Assembly (NCBI GenBank): GCA_907165065.1
Contig: OU015523.1
Coordinates: 13,391,834 to 13,455,833 of the forward strand
Direction of reading: 5' to 3'
DNA: 64,000 nt
DNA from: Caprimulgus europaeus
Lineage: Eukaryota; Chordata; Aves; Caprimulgiformes; Caprimulgidae
A model generated the notes under the pieces. That model had not been told where the DNA came from and ran no database searches. It worked only from the letters and a program-made list of their open reading frames with translations. Shown here piece by piece: positions 36,601-51,600 of the stretch. A program made the translations under genes and the position numbers. Every line of letters starts with the position of its first letter. Position 1 is the stretch's first letter.

Positions 36601-39600
36601 AAAATTAGAAATCATACAGTCAAATTGATACTGGATTGTTTCCAAGGACAATCTTAGAATTGCTAACCCCAGTACTACTTGTGAAGTGAAAAAATCTCCA
36701 ACAAAAAGCACCAAAGAGAGCCTCAGCGCTAAGTCTGTGTAGCAAACAAAACTCAATACTCATCGGTTGCACTGGGGAATGATTCAACATTTTCCAGCAC
36801 TATGTTTATCTGAAAAGCTTTTTTTCCTATTTAGGTAAGCCCTTATAGACTGGAGATTAAAAAAATGTTATCAAAGAGCTGTCAAACACTATGGTTTTAC
36901 CACTTACCAACATTGTCCATTTCCACTGTGACCGACTCTCCACTCATTGGAAAAAGGTTCAACACATCTTCGTATTTCCCTTGATACAAAAAAGAGTGTC
37001 CAGAAAGACGAACAGAGATGATCTCATCATGAGTGCCAACACTGGAGAAGTGCCACTGAACCACACTATCTTGGCAAAATCCAAGGATCTCACTGCTGTC
37101 AGACACATAGCCATTTATTGCTAAAAGGAAAGCAAAATAAAAGCAGTCTCAATATTTTCAGTGTAAGACTTTTAAAAGCTCCTGTTCTTTCATGTCAGTC
37201 CACTGAACTGGACTCACATTTACACCTGGAAAGAGACTGGCACAAGGCTGGAAGCACAATAGCCCTGATGGACACTCCAGCTCTGGAAATAGTCTCTCTA
37301 AGGCAGCAGGGTGCTGTGTCTAAGTAAAATAACCCTTGCCTTTGCCTCAGGGTCCAGAGTCAGTCTGGTCCCTAACATATTGCATATTTCTGTACAGTGC
37401 TACCTGGCATGGTTAGAAGTTCACTGACCCTCTAGAGAATTCCCTGATTTCACTACATCTGAGAACAAGCCATCACTGAATGCTCAGGTTCACATGAGCT
37501 TTCATAACATCCAGCTTGATATCTCACTCACTGTGCATTATGTTCGAGTTATAGAACTTGGGATCATCCCTTTTCACACTGGCAGGGTCGCTGCAGTAGT
37601 CCTTGATGTTATCCTCTAGGTACCAGCTCTTATTTTCATCAAACACAGCAAACATTGCCTGCTGCTCCCCATCTGCCTTTTTCTGAAAGACAATCAACAC
37701 AGTAGTTACATTTTAGGAGCAGAGATATGTATTAATGACTATCTTACTTACTACGTAAGCAATATAAACTTCACCAGAGTTGTGGTAACAGTGATCCAAG
37801 GGTTAAGTGAAAGGGAGTAGGGGGTCAAGATTTCAAGGTGGCAACCCTACTACTGCAACCAACCTGTGGTGGAGAGCTGAGCAAGCCACTAGCACTGCTG
37901 ATATGCAGATGGTACATGACTGGGCTCTCCATGAAAGAACCAGCTTCCTGCTTTGACCTAAGCACAAGTTTTCGACATTTTTTTTTCTCCCAAGTGACAC
38001 TCAAGTCTTTGCTAAGCAAGATTTCAACAGATGAAAAAGAGGATCACTCTCCCAGAACTCTCTCATGCTGTTTGGGTTGCTCTGGATTCAGTGATGCCTG
38101 AGATGGTCAGACTCTGTTGAGTTATATCTGTTACAGAAAGGGACCAGCTCAAATGTGAATGTCTTTGGAGTGTGAAGGTATAACAGCAGCAGGGCAGTTT
38201 ATTATCAAGTCTAGAAACAACTAGAAACTTCCAAGTCAGGCTGATCTTTTGTTGAAACACTGTTCTTGCTAAGAAAATCAGACTATAACTCCTTTACTGC
38301 TGTGGACAGTTAGAAGACTGTTTCTTCAAGTCATTTCTTCAGGATCTTATTGGTTTAATTGCTCTCTACATGATACTTCTCCAAGAGGAGCAAAACCAAA
38401 TTCACTGTATATCAGACAATATTATTTGAGCAAGATCTATCTCCGAGAGGTTGCCAAACATGTTACCTGCACACCCTTCTGTGTCAGTGCTTCACTTTTA
38501 CAAATCAGAAGCGGGCCAATCAATCCAGAGGCGATATCTCTCTCAATATCTACAGCACTGTGATAGAGCCTTGTGATACACTGAGCATCCTGTGCAGTGG
38601 GTTGGTCTGTTTTAGCAATTTTCCATTCGTAAGTGTACGTCTTCCCCGGTTCAACTCCTCTACTCTGAGTGTCATTGCCTGAAGAAAAATAAAGGAGGAG
38701 AACAGTAACAATACAAACTTAGAGACAGATCTTTATATAATATCAGGCTGCACCTTTTAATGAAATTGGTGCAGTTATGCTATTTCAAGCTACCTCTGAG
38801 GTAACTCAAGTTCAGCATGAACTTTTGTCTGCCTCTAAAAGTGACAAACAGAAAACCAAGTCACCAAAAAAAGCTATTTGTCTGTGCTTTGCATATAATA
38901 CCTTGGTTTCTCTATAAGGCAAGACAAGAGGTCAGAACTGAGGTCTCCCAGTCACGCACATTCCTAGCCACAGCATCTCCTTCAAAGCAATGAAACCCTC
39001 CACAACAGTTAGTGATATGCAAAATGTAATTAACAAATTTCTTACCTGCGGGATCCAGAGGATAATCAGCTCCTTCTGCATTCTTTGAAAGTGTCACTCC
39101 ATGGAAGTAAATGCTATAGGGTCGACTGGCCTTATTTTTGAATACAACCTATATTGATAGGCAAATGAAGAAAAATTAATTTAGTATTCAGCAAATCCTT
39201 GTCTGAACACATAAAGTTTCAACTACAGTAAGATTTGCCTGATTTCAGCCTGGGAAGTGCTGGAAAGGCAAAAGGATATCTTAAATATTGTCTGATAATA
39301 TAAACCCACAGTCTAAATGCTGCTGGTATCCTGCTGCTGGTTTTTGTAGAGCCCATTAAATGAAGTTCAGCTTCTTACATCTGGTCTCTGGAAAATCTAA
39401 AAATAACATTGTTCTTCCAGCTACTAGGCACACACTACCTCAGGGAATATGAAGTCATTGACTGAAGTTCTTAAGAACCTTCAGTATGGGAGAAAACAAA
39501 TTTAAATAAATTTAAAAACAAATCTTGTCCCAGATTCCAAGACCCAAAGGGGATACAGGAGGAAAAGATGCAAGGTCCTGCCTATTCTTGATGAAACCAG

Positions 39601-42600
39601 AAAAAAGAAGAAACATGTTAAACTCACTCAAGTTCAGAAGTCATAGAGCCATGGCAGGAATTAAAGGTCATAATACTTTATGATGCATCATTAATTGACA
39701 ACAGAAAGACAACGGGATGAGACAGCAGCACAATGCTTTGTAGTTTCATTTCATAACTCCATGAAAGAACATTTAGCTATGAAAACTGAGTACCATTGTC
39801 TAAAACAACTAGAAAAAATAAGGAATGAAGGGCTCAGGAAGTTTGGCCTCACATCCAAATCTCCCAGGAAGTCCACCTGGGTCTAGCTTTTTTCCATTTT
39901 GGGACCAGTGTCAACATATAAATATATTTTACAAAGACTGTGAATGAAGTGTGTTTATGTTGTAAAATAAAGCATAATCATTGAAACTATAGAGGGAATG
40001 TTGATAAATTTAAGCTAAACACTGTCACTTGTGATCATACCTTTTAATAGGGCAAATACTAACATTAGCTATATTTTTTGACAAAAAACCCAAATAAAAC
40101 TAGTTCTTTTGTATCTCTGCCCAACAGAAAATTATGCTATAGTATAAATAATCTCTGAATTTGTTACTTACTTTGACTTTGTCATTGAGTTGAGCCCTGA
40201 TAATAGGGCCCAAGATTCCAGTTTCCTTGGGACGAGGATTTTCCAGACGTTTAGTGAAGCTGGCATCGGTATATTGCCTAAAAATAGCCTTTTTATACTT
40301 TTTACCTATGAGATTTGAGAAGTTGTCCAAGTGCTGTGCTTTATAGTGTCTTAAATAACAAAGGAAAAGACACATGATCAACAAACCTTGAATAGTGACA
40401 TCTAGAATACAGAATTAGTACTCAAGCGACTGGTAGAAGCCTCACTGCTTGAAAAAAACATCTAAATCCTAAAGTAACCTAATGCCCTTCACCCCAAATT
40501 CTAACTTAAATTAGGTAAGAAGCAGCTTAGAACATTATTTGTGTTTTAGTATCACATATGACCAATTAGTATCACAGTCTACATTTCATTTAATAGGGTA
40601 CACATGGTATACATGCAAGAAAGAAACAAACTGAAGCAGCAGCTACATCTTCAAGATAAGACAGCAGAAATCACTGTTCTCCTTTTACAAAGGCATAGTT
40701 GAGCACAGAAAAAATAAACAATTTGCCTACAGTAGGCAAAGATTCTAGGAGAGACAGGAACAGATAATCTTAATCCCAGTGGAGCATCGTACAATAAGGA
40801 GTGTTACACCCAGGTTTAACATTAGAATTGTTAATACTGACAGCAAAACTAGGATAAATACTGGGAAATAACACAGAGTAACATGGTTGTCCTGGTCACT
40901 TGCATTTCAAAAAAGGTTACTGAATAGGGATAAACTGTAATTTTGAACAAGGGAGGAAAAAAGTCAGAGCACTAAGGCAGTCAAGTAATGTCATGTAACT
41001 AGCAGGGAAAGACAGAAAAGTTTGCTCCATGTAGTCCAAGAGCAAATAAGAAGAGAAGCAAATCATACCAAAGAAGGAGGAATACTTAAAGAGTTATGTG
41101 AACACTATATTCTAAGGAGGTATATGAAACTATAACCCCATAAAGGGTAAGGAATTTGTCTTGTTCTGCTTAAATCCTTAAAGGTTCTTATGAACATCAG
41201 CTTGTAAAGTCACAAGTACTCTAGCAGTGGAGAATCAACAGATTGCAAATTGAACCTTACAGTGCACTGGCAGCATTGTGTATTGTGACCTTATGTATGT
41301 TACAGAATTCCTTCTATTTACTGTAAATTCAACAAAATAGCCCAATATGCTCACTTATTACGACTTCTACTACATCTACATTGGTACCATGCAAAGGTCA
41401 TTTATAGAGAAGACACTTTGTTGTACTGAACTTTTAAAAACTTTTATTCTCCAGAAATACTCCTTCTCTCCCTCCCTTTCCCTTCCTCTTAAGGATTGTT
41501 TATTTCAGCAGAATTCATGCTGAAAAGTAATTTAAAAAATAGGCTTGTATGCTAATTGGGGTAGATGCTAAGTCATCTTCATATTTTGGGCTCCCTGTTA
41601 GAGGCAAAAGAAGGCATCCACTTTTGGGCTCCTCAGGAAAAAGTCATTGACACACTAGTAAGAGTCCAGTGGAGCGTCACCATGGTGATTAGGGAGCTAG
41701 AGCACGTGACACAGAAGCAAAATCTCAGTCTATTCAGTCTTGCGAAGACATGGCTAAGGGAGCATCTTATTTTTATCTTCAACTCTCAAATGGGAGATTA
41801 TAGAGAAAACAGAATGAGAATCTTCTCAGAGTTGCATAGTGAACAGATGAGATACAATGGACAGAAGGTGCATTATGAGAAAATCTGATTAGATATAAGG
41901 AAAAAATTTTCCACTGTGTGGTTGCAAAGGTGCAGAGAAGTTGAGGAGTCTCCATCCTTGGGGACAATGAAAACTAAACTGGATAAAGCCCTGTGCAACT
42001 GCATCCAACTTTGCTGTTGGATCCCCAAAGGTCCTCTCCAACCTGAATTATTCAGTGATTTCAAGTTAACATTCCATATTATGTTGCTGAAGTATTTTAC
42101 CTGTCAAGGCTGTCTGGAATAGTTGGGGCATAATCCCAAGTAACTTCTTCTGCAGCAATGAAATATTCCCAGTTTTTGACCATAAGGCGTTCTTTATAGG
42201 AGAGACGACTCTTCTTCACCTCTTTGTCCCCACAGTCTCTTATAGTGAGGTAACCATGCATTCCAGCTAATTGAGAAGAAACAGTACCAAAGTGATTTTC
42301 CATTTTTATGAACCCTTACCACTTCAACTGCATTTCTTATTTCTTTAGCTAAGGCTGCCAGCAAGCGTTTGTTCATCCGATTGCCATCTTTTCACAGTCA
42401 AAAAGGCTGCATCCATGTAGACTATATACAGGCTGGGAGCCTTCCAAAGAGCCTGTGTTAATAAAATGGGATACAGAAGTTCTCTCAACCAGCCCTCTTT
42501 GAAAATACCAGCTGAACAGACAGAAAGCTTTTCTCTGTTTGCTTTTTCAAACCATGTCTTCCAGCTCTTGTAAGAGACATTTCTCTCATTCTTTAAAGTA

Positions 42601-45600
42601 GAATTATGATCACTGCTGAGAGAGATACACCCACTTTCAAATTATGAACAGCAAATATTTTCATCAGATTGAGTGACCTTTAGCTGAAAGCGCTCAGTTT
42701 CTGAGGAAACAGGTGGTTCCTTACTCATTTTATAATGGTACTTATCTGAACAGCTCACTGAGACTTAGATACTGGCATACTGATTCCCTGTTGCTCTGAG
42801 ATCTGCACACAGCAGTAAAGCTGCAGATAAGAACACCTTTTAGTTCATTGTGCACTTCTCATTCCAACAGAATGCCCTGTGTAGTGGTTTCTTAGTGAAA
42901 TGACAGCCATCTGAAACACAGTAACTGTACCACTGCAAAACAGTAGAGGTCATTTGGGCCATAAAGAATAGAAGCACAACTCTACAGTTGCTCAATCAGT
43001 AGATGTTTCCTTGCCTTGCAGGTGCTTTTGGACAAGTGAAGATATCAGCCACCTTCCTTCCTCAGTCACTGTCATGTTTACTGTGGTTGATGCTCCTCCC
43101 ACTAGGTTAACAGTAGAAACTCGGCGATGCCTTTGCTCCATGGACTGGCCATTGATATGAATGGAGAAAATTTCTGGCTTGGAACTCATTCCTATCAAAT
43201 GCCAGCTAATGTTGTCATAGGCACAGGCCTCTAAATCTGAAAGAGAAATGAGAGTAGAGTTCAGAATACAGGCAAATCATGCAAGCTCCCCATGCACGTG
43301 AGGTCTGAAGTGAATCTTTGCTCAAAACATTAAAAAAAAATAATAATCTGACTCCTGTGATCAGTGTTTGCAACAAGAGGAAGTTTCAGAAGCTTGTAAA
43401 GAGAACAGATACCAACATTCTGTATTAGTGGAAGACAGGTGTCTAAATCTTACATGCAAATGACAACCTGACTTGTAATGAGTTGGGGAAGAAGGAAGAA
43501 AACCAGTAGCCTCTTTTGGAAAGCTGATCTGTCCTTGTTTGTGAGGGATGGGAGGGAGAAAAAAAGAAAAAGGCAAGGATCCAAGCTAAGGAATGAGGTT
43601 GGATCTAGTGACAGTAACTACCCCATCCAATATTCGTTTAAAAAACCCAACCTAAGACAGTCTTTTGTATTTGCTCAGTGGACTGAGCAGAGATATGAAA
43701 GTAGTTCCTCAGGAGAACAAAGGGAAAACATTAGCAACAGAATAGCCCTATTACCACCTTCCTAGTGTTGCAACTTAATTATCTAATTTGTTGGTAACTG
43801 ACTTTCCATTTCCAGGAAGTTCTTCACTTAGTGTGTTCTATAAGCTGTAAAACCAGCAGTTTACTTAACCACATCACTTTCTCCCCATCAGTTGAGTGAA
43901 AAAAATGAGAGATTTTGTACTTTTTTTAAAGTTAGTAAACCTGTTGTTTGAGTAGAACTCTTCTTAGAAATAATCTTGTTGTTCTTATCAGCAATATTGC
44001 ATAACTTCCTTCCAGCAGCAGTTTCTCTTCTAGAATTTAGATGCTCACAGGCGTGTTCTACAAAAGGCTGTATCCCATTCCTTCATATTCCTGTTCTCTT
44101 GCATAAAAAGCAAAGCTAATATTCAGTCTTCAACATTAATTTCATTTCACATAAAGCTGAAGAGTACCTGGCAAAGCTCCATCAGTATAGCCATTAATTG
44201 TGTATTTGAGTGATGCTGATCTTTGCCAGCTCTTGCTTTCATCAAACACACCAAACATCAGTACATATTCCTTGTCAAAAAGCTTCTGCGTCCCATCTTC
44301 ATTTAGGCTTCCTATGAAGAAGAAATAACAAGATCTTAATTTGAAGCAGAAGTAAAGCAGTTTTCACATCAGCATAGTGGCATTAATATTAATGTCTATT
44401 TAATGAGCTTGCTTCACCTGTTAGCATGTACTGGCTAAGCCTGACCAAAACAAGACCTTAAGAATGCTCATAAAGTGATTTTATTTCTGAAAGTACTTTT
44501 GGATTGGATAACCATGAAATCAAAAGTCTGTAATATCCCAGAGGAGATTAGAAAACATGCAATGAATTGTCTCAGACAGTTCTGGCAATGTGTTGTAGAG
44601 ATCACCTTAATGAATGGGAACACCAAACAGCCTTCTCTCCACAAACAGTGGCCTCTCTTTTGAAACTTCGAGGCAAGGAGAAGAATGATGCAGAGACACT
44701 TGCAGTGTGAACAGTGCCTCTCCAAGCACTACAGTGAGGTCATAAGCTCCTTTAAAAAGCATAAAAACGACCACTTGGCAAACAACCTTTACATATAAAA
44801 GACTTTGACAAATACTGCTGAATGGGATCAATTATAAGAAACCATCTAGTTGATTTTCTGATACAGGTGTGATTTTTATCAACAAGTAGAATTCATTGTG
44901 GACATGCCACACAGAACTGGTGTGATTTTACTGATTCCTTCTGTAGTTTGCCCACACCAAAAACTTCCATTTGCTACTTTCAATATATAATCCAGGACTA
45001 AAATATATGTCCCTCTGGACTGCAGGAACTAAAAAATTGGGAGCTTGCTGATTATTCTACTTAATAAGAGATGCTGTCAGTGGAAGCAGTTATCTTTAGT
45101 GTAATCCTTTTTATTTATGAGAGGCTACAAAGTCCTGTTTTCCTGCACAAAAGTCCCAGATCAACAGAGGAATTAATCTGCTTGTCACGCAAAGAACATT
45201 TAGTCAGTGCTTTAACTCAAAAGTCCACTTTTTATAACCTTCCCAGGTTATACCACTTATGCTGCTCTTAATGTGTCAGACTGCAGTGAGTTGACCCCAG
45301 CCAGCAGCCAAGCACCCACACAGCCCCTTCAATGCTTCCTTGCATAGGTGTATTATCAACACTGTTTAGCCATAAACAGCACTGTATGAGCTGCTCTGAA
45401 GAAACTTAAGTCCATACCAGCCAGACAAACTACACAGGCATGTTGCACACCTACCACATGCAGTGCCTAGCTGAAGAAATCCTGAAATATTAAAAATGTG
45501 AGTAGTTAGCCATTTGTCTTTGCTCTAGCTAGACACATATGCTCAAATTGTCTTGAAGGTAGTGGTCAAACCAATCCATCTCAAACTTATTCAGCTCAAG

Positions 45601-48600
45601 CCCACAATATATGCATGAATCTGGAAGCCTGAGAAGGAAGGAAAGCAAGTAATTCCAAAGCATTTGTCCAGACTAACTCCACCAATGTCATAAAAAGCAC
45701 ACATACACACAGACACAGAGAAAGAAAACCCAAGAAAATTAGGAAAATAACAAGTCCTAGATAATACTAAAAGTGCTAATTCTCAAAAAACTTAGTGAGA
45801 AACATAATTAATACTAGTGCCACTCCTTTGAGGTGATGTGAGGAGGTGTGTTCTGCAATTAAATGGATATCTATCAGTAAAAAGAGTGCCCTTGTACAAC
45901 CCACAGTGAACCAGTTTTATGTTTACTTCCAGGAAAGCTTCAAGGTCCAAGTCCGTGCAGTCTGCAGTCTATACAAAATGTTTGACTAAAACTGCAGGGA
46001 AAGAAGATCAAGCTAAATAACTCACAGAACTTTCACTAAAAGAAGGATACATAACTTGGAAAAATTTAGGATTTAAGGGACCAGCAAGTAGTTTAAGCAG
46101 CTTACACAGTGATATGCCATTCCAAACTTCCCTCAAGTCAGTGGCATGTACCTAGCAGTTATTTACAAGTCCTACAACACACCAGTTTGAATTAGTGGAG
46201 ATGGAATTCAATGACTCAAACTGCTAAAATCTCAAGTCCCTGACTGCATGCAAAGCAATTTTAAAAGACTTATAATCTGTTCAAATTTGGCCATATTTTC
46301 ATATGACTAGCAAAAGACGCACTGCTCTGCAATTTCAAACCCTTGCTACAGAAGAGAGTGCTACAGCCTCTTGATCAGACAGCCCTTAAAAGGCCTGAAT
46401 AAAACAATTATATCCTGACTTATTCTCTGGAATGGCTGGACCATTTTGAATGAAGCTGTGAAGCTTTAAAAAAAATATTTAGTCTAAGACAGAAAATTTG
46501 AGATCATATATTTAGATCTTAAGCAACTGCAAATGCAACCAATACAGGCAAATGTATCTATTAATAGTGCTCTCTGTCCATCCTATAATTATAGGACAGA
46601 TCTGCATGAAAGCTGGCATTTAAAACTTTAACACCTAAAAGAAAGATGTTGAAAACCATTTACTTTACACTGCGTGTACAGGTGTGAAAAGGAAAATACT
46701 GTATCTTCCTTGATTACCATACAACCTTAACTTTAAGAAATGAAACTTTATTACATTAGAGTAGTTTTAAAGCATTTAATTACCTTCCTTACAGATAAGC
46801 AGTGCTCCAATGAGACCAGAGTTAAAATCCATCGTCATGTTCTCATGAGAATAATATGCATAAGTAAGACAAGGAAGGTCAGCTTCTCTTGGACCAACTT
46901 CTTCTGTTACATCCCACACATACGTGTAGACCTGGCCTGGAAGTACAGCATCATCTCGTTTTTCTGCAGGTGATGTTCTGTCATCATACAGGGAGCCTGC
47001 AAAGAAAAGTCAGTAAAGTGGCATGAAGACAAAGAGCAATTAAAGGAATATAACTTAATATCCTCCTACAATCAATTCCAAAAGCTTGGTTTGTTTCTTG
47101 CCTATATGATACTTCAGCTTCAACGAGATAACTCATGATTCCACTCATATTGTGATGAGTAGCATAGGGTAGAGTAGCTTATTCCACCATCCTGTTTCTT
47201 ACAGATTCAAGATTTCCTAGAACTGCCATCCCTGCCAAAAGGTGGGGCTCTTCATCAGTCTGACCAGGGTTTGATGGCATGAAGCTTCAGCCTCTGCTCA
47301 TTGATGCTCTGTGGAGGAATGCTGCCCACTCCGTCCATTTTCTCATTGTCTCTCATAAAGCCATTGCACAGGCTAGCACTGCCTTGCTGCCTTTCTGCAC
47401 TGCATATCCAGAGAGCAGGAATGGCTCATATCTATGCTTACCATATCCAACAAATCTGCAATATGATGAAGGGGAGCCAGAGAATCAAAATCCTAGGTGA
47501 AAAAGGCACAATAATATGATAGTCAAACTGAATGGCCTTTTACTAACATGTTCTGTTCAACTCCATGAGATGGGGATGCAAAACCCTTTGTGCACAGACA
47601 CAAGAAACAATGCCTTCAATAAATTTGCAAAGTGCAGGTCAGAGCTCTGGCTCAGCACCCAGGGCAGGGCAATCTAAGAAGCATGGGCAATCAAACTTAC
47701 TCTGTGCTAGTGCAGACATTTAACTGTCAATTTGGTCACAGATTATAACCTCTTTTTGTTACTGTCATGAGGGTTCCAGGAGCAAAACACCACAAAGCTG
47801 AGCATCAGAACAACATGATCAGCACTGTCAATTACCTTTACCAATAATGCCTTGATGTATGCTATTGCAAGGGATTTGGAAAAGTTTTTTTAAAGACCTG
47901 TATTTAAGAGTTTACATGTCCTCAAACAGAATATTTTGCAATTTCACGGGGGCTGGACCAGATGTCCTCCAGAGATGCCTTCCAACCTCAACCACTCTGT
48001 GATTCTGTGAAACAGTATTAGCACACAAGCAGGTAGTCAGGAGACTGTGCACATCAGATGACACTCACATACCTAGTGTTACACTGACAAACAAGAAAGG
48101 AGCTAACAATGGGCATGAAGGTTTAACCCGGGAACAACAGATACTTGTGTTACACATAACCTCAGACATTTGGGCCCTTCTTAATATTTCATGCAGTAGT
48201 CTACAAGTAAATGAACAAAACATGGAGTTTTTATAGTATTTACCTTCTGCATTTTTGCTGTAAACTATGCCTTGGGGATGAATACTGACCGGCTTGTCAG
48301 CCATATTCTTAAGGTGAACTACTAAAGTATCTCCCACTTCAGCTCGCAGAGTTGGGCCCAGAAGTCCTGTAGTTATTCAAGATAAAGAGAGAGGAAAATG
48401 TGAGCAAAACAGTATGTCTAGTGAAATGAAGAGTTCTCTTCCCACGCTAGGGAATGTGCGCTCTCAAAGTACAAGTTGCAAAATTAATACAAGCAGAGAA
48501 TGTAATACCAGTGCAATGAAGATTTACCCATGAAAAAAGCACATGGGGATTTAAAACCTGCAGTTCACAGTCAGGAATGTTATAAATCGTGTATCTGACA

Positions 48601-51600
48601 ACTAGCACTTAATCACAGGGAAATGGTAGATTTAGGAAAAAAGTTATTTCCAAATACAGAAAATTTATCAAAAGATTCATACTGAGGTTCATTAGGAATT
48701 TCTAGGAATCTTTCACATATAATTTAAACAGTTTTAGGAAGCCACACATTTTATTTTATAGTTTTTGTAGTTTAAGAGTTTAGACAAAGGCATTCAAGTA
48801 CATTTCTCTGAGCAGTGCTCTCAATGTCAGAAGTCACAGAACAAAAAGATCTTTCAATCCCAAAGTGTTATCTAAAGAAATAATCAGATCCATGTTGCAA
48901 AGGTCAAGGCATTGCCTGAAAAAGGTTTCAAGAAGGGCTTATATCCCTGCTCCTCATGTTGCAAAAATAAGTAATGAAGGAACCTGCCAAGACAACCTTT
49001 GGCTTATTAGTATCTTTTCTTTTAAACTATTTTGTAAATTTATTTCTCTGAACAGAAAGAGGCAGTTACAGAAAACACCAGAGAACAAACAAAACTGAAA
49101 GGAATCAGATTGTAGACTAGATCTTTCAGGGCAACTTATAACAATTTTGTATCACCAACCTTACATACATTTACACTGAAATCTAATTTCACCTATTACT
49201 ATGAAGGGCAGACAGACTATACACTCTGCAGAAGCATCAGAACACAAGTACCATGCTTATGTATGGCAGAAGTACGAGAACTTGCCTCCATCTGTTTAAA
49301 CCTTCTTCAAGCAGTAACAGATGCAAAGGCAAGGGGACATCTTTCACACCCAAACTCAGAGTTTTTCTTTTCCTTTCTACTGTTTTATCAGAAACATATT
49401 TGGCCTCAGGCCTTAGGCTCCTTCCATGTGAATTTATAGTGTTACCACTGTGACTGTGCCATACAAGTCTAAATGTGTACAAGAAGTCTCATCAGATGCT
49501 GAAAACAAAGGGAACAACTTTGTACCATGCAATTATTTTGCAGACAGCACTGAGCCCCAACCTCTCTATGGCCTTTAGAAGCCCAGTGCACTGTAGAGAC
49601 CTCACCCTCTGTGCCTGTTTGGTTTGCGTGCAAAACAACGGCCACAACAACACAAACTTGCTTAGCTTGTTACTGGCTTTATAACGAGGAACAAACAAAA
49701 ATACTCCAAACATTTCCTTCCCGTTTACCTGCAAATATATTTGCTGGCTTTTCTTTTTTAAAATCCACTTCATATTCTCTGTAAGATATTTTCTTAAACA
49801 CAGGATCTGAATGTTCCAATCTGAAACCAAGAGTTACAAAAAAAATTAAAAGGACAGAGATTCCCAGTGATGCCATCACTGTTTAACAGACAGGTGAGAA
49901 AATGAATCCTGGAATTACATTTAATCACTTTCACATTTTGCTGAAGGCAAGACACACAGCCCAACTCTTCGTAGTGTCTTCCCCTCTCCCTCTTACTCTA
50001 CTGAATCTATGACGTTAGGTCATTTCATATTAAACATTCAATTATAGCACTTAGCACAGTTTACTCCTGATTTTGCTGGTGGTTTCTATAGGTCCTTTTG
50101 ATTCTGTGGTGAGGATGTCTTTGTTTTGTCCATTTAAGACACAGTGGGGGATGGCTCGACCATGTTTAACCCAGAAAGTGTCTGACAAAACACAGGGACA
50201 GAAATGTGAATTCCTCTTAACTCAGCCCTGTGCTTCAGCTTTAAGATTCACCACAAGGATTGTACAACAACATGAACAGCAAAGCTACTGTAGCATCAAG
50301 GACCTTGGAGGCAAGCACAAAACTGTCCCCTGACACCAAGTAAAAATCTCATAGCAAGTTGGAAAATTGCTTTCTGAGAAACATTGCAAGTGTCCTTAGT
50401 CTTGTTATGTAAATGACTCGGGCACCCAGCAGACCACACAATGTTTACTTAGAAAATATTTAGGCAAGCAGAAGCTAAACCAGCACACACACCACTTCTG
50501 GAACAGAAATAACGATAAGAAGAAGGCTGGAGTGATAATAGGCTGTGTTTAGTTTCACATTTATTGGTTGATTTCTTATAGTACATATGATGACTGGATC
50601 CAACAATAATTCCACTTGCTTTTTTTGTAACGTCTTTTCAGGCACATTTGATAGTTGAGAGCTGATGGGCTGCTCAAGCATAGAGAGGCTGGGCACAGAT
50701 AACAGTGAGCTTGCTTCCAGAAAAGACATCCAGGGTCCATATGGGGGAGATCTCTTTTTGTAGAGATTTCTGTAAATCCCTCTGTGACACTCTCGCAACA
50801 GAGGAGTCAGGCAGAAGCAATTAATGTTTGAATTCATTCCCCTCTCTTTAAAGTTACTGATACAATTTTGTTTCACTCTTTAAGGAGAAGGGCCTAATTC
50901 ATAACCTTCATTGACAAGTGCTGCTCCAATGTGGCAACGTTCAACAGAATATGCACATAAAACTATGGGGTGAAAGAGGAATTTTATCAACGCTGATGTA
51001 TAATTAGAAGGAACAAAATGTGCAGCTTACTAACACTTCAGAAATCTCAGACTATGCAAGCAGGTCTAGTTACATAACTTTTGGGACCAGCAGTAGTGAT
51101 GCTGCATGCACAGATAATAATGTTTTCACTTTCCTCTGAAGTGTCTTATGAATATCACTCGTACATGGTAACAAATCTCTATGAAGGCAAGACAACTGAC
51201 ACTCAGAAAAGTTACGTGTCCTTTTCTAGCCTGTATGATTAGAAAATTCAGGAAATAGTGCAGGAAGAATACATTTTCTTTCCAGCCTCTCTTCAGTTAT
51301 TTAGAACCAAAAGCAGCAAAGTATCAGACTCTTACACTGCATTTAGGCCTCCAGCTTGTACTGAAATCAGAGCAAGCTACATACCCAAATGCCTTGGGGA
51401 TCAAGCCATTAGCTCTTCCTTAGTGAATATCTTTGTGTTGCTTTCTTTATGAGTTGAATTTCCATAAGCTCCCCAAAGTGCATCAGACCCATTCAGGATG
51501 TGACTTGCTCTAAATACTCATGCAAGGTATCTCAACAGGCACTGTGTATCAAAAACTCCTAGGTAATCACAGAGTATTTCAGCTGAGGTTTGAGGCAGTC

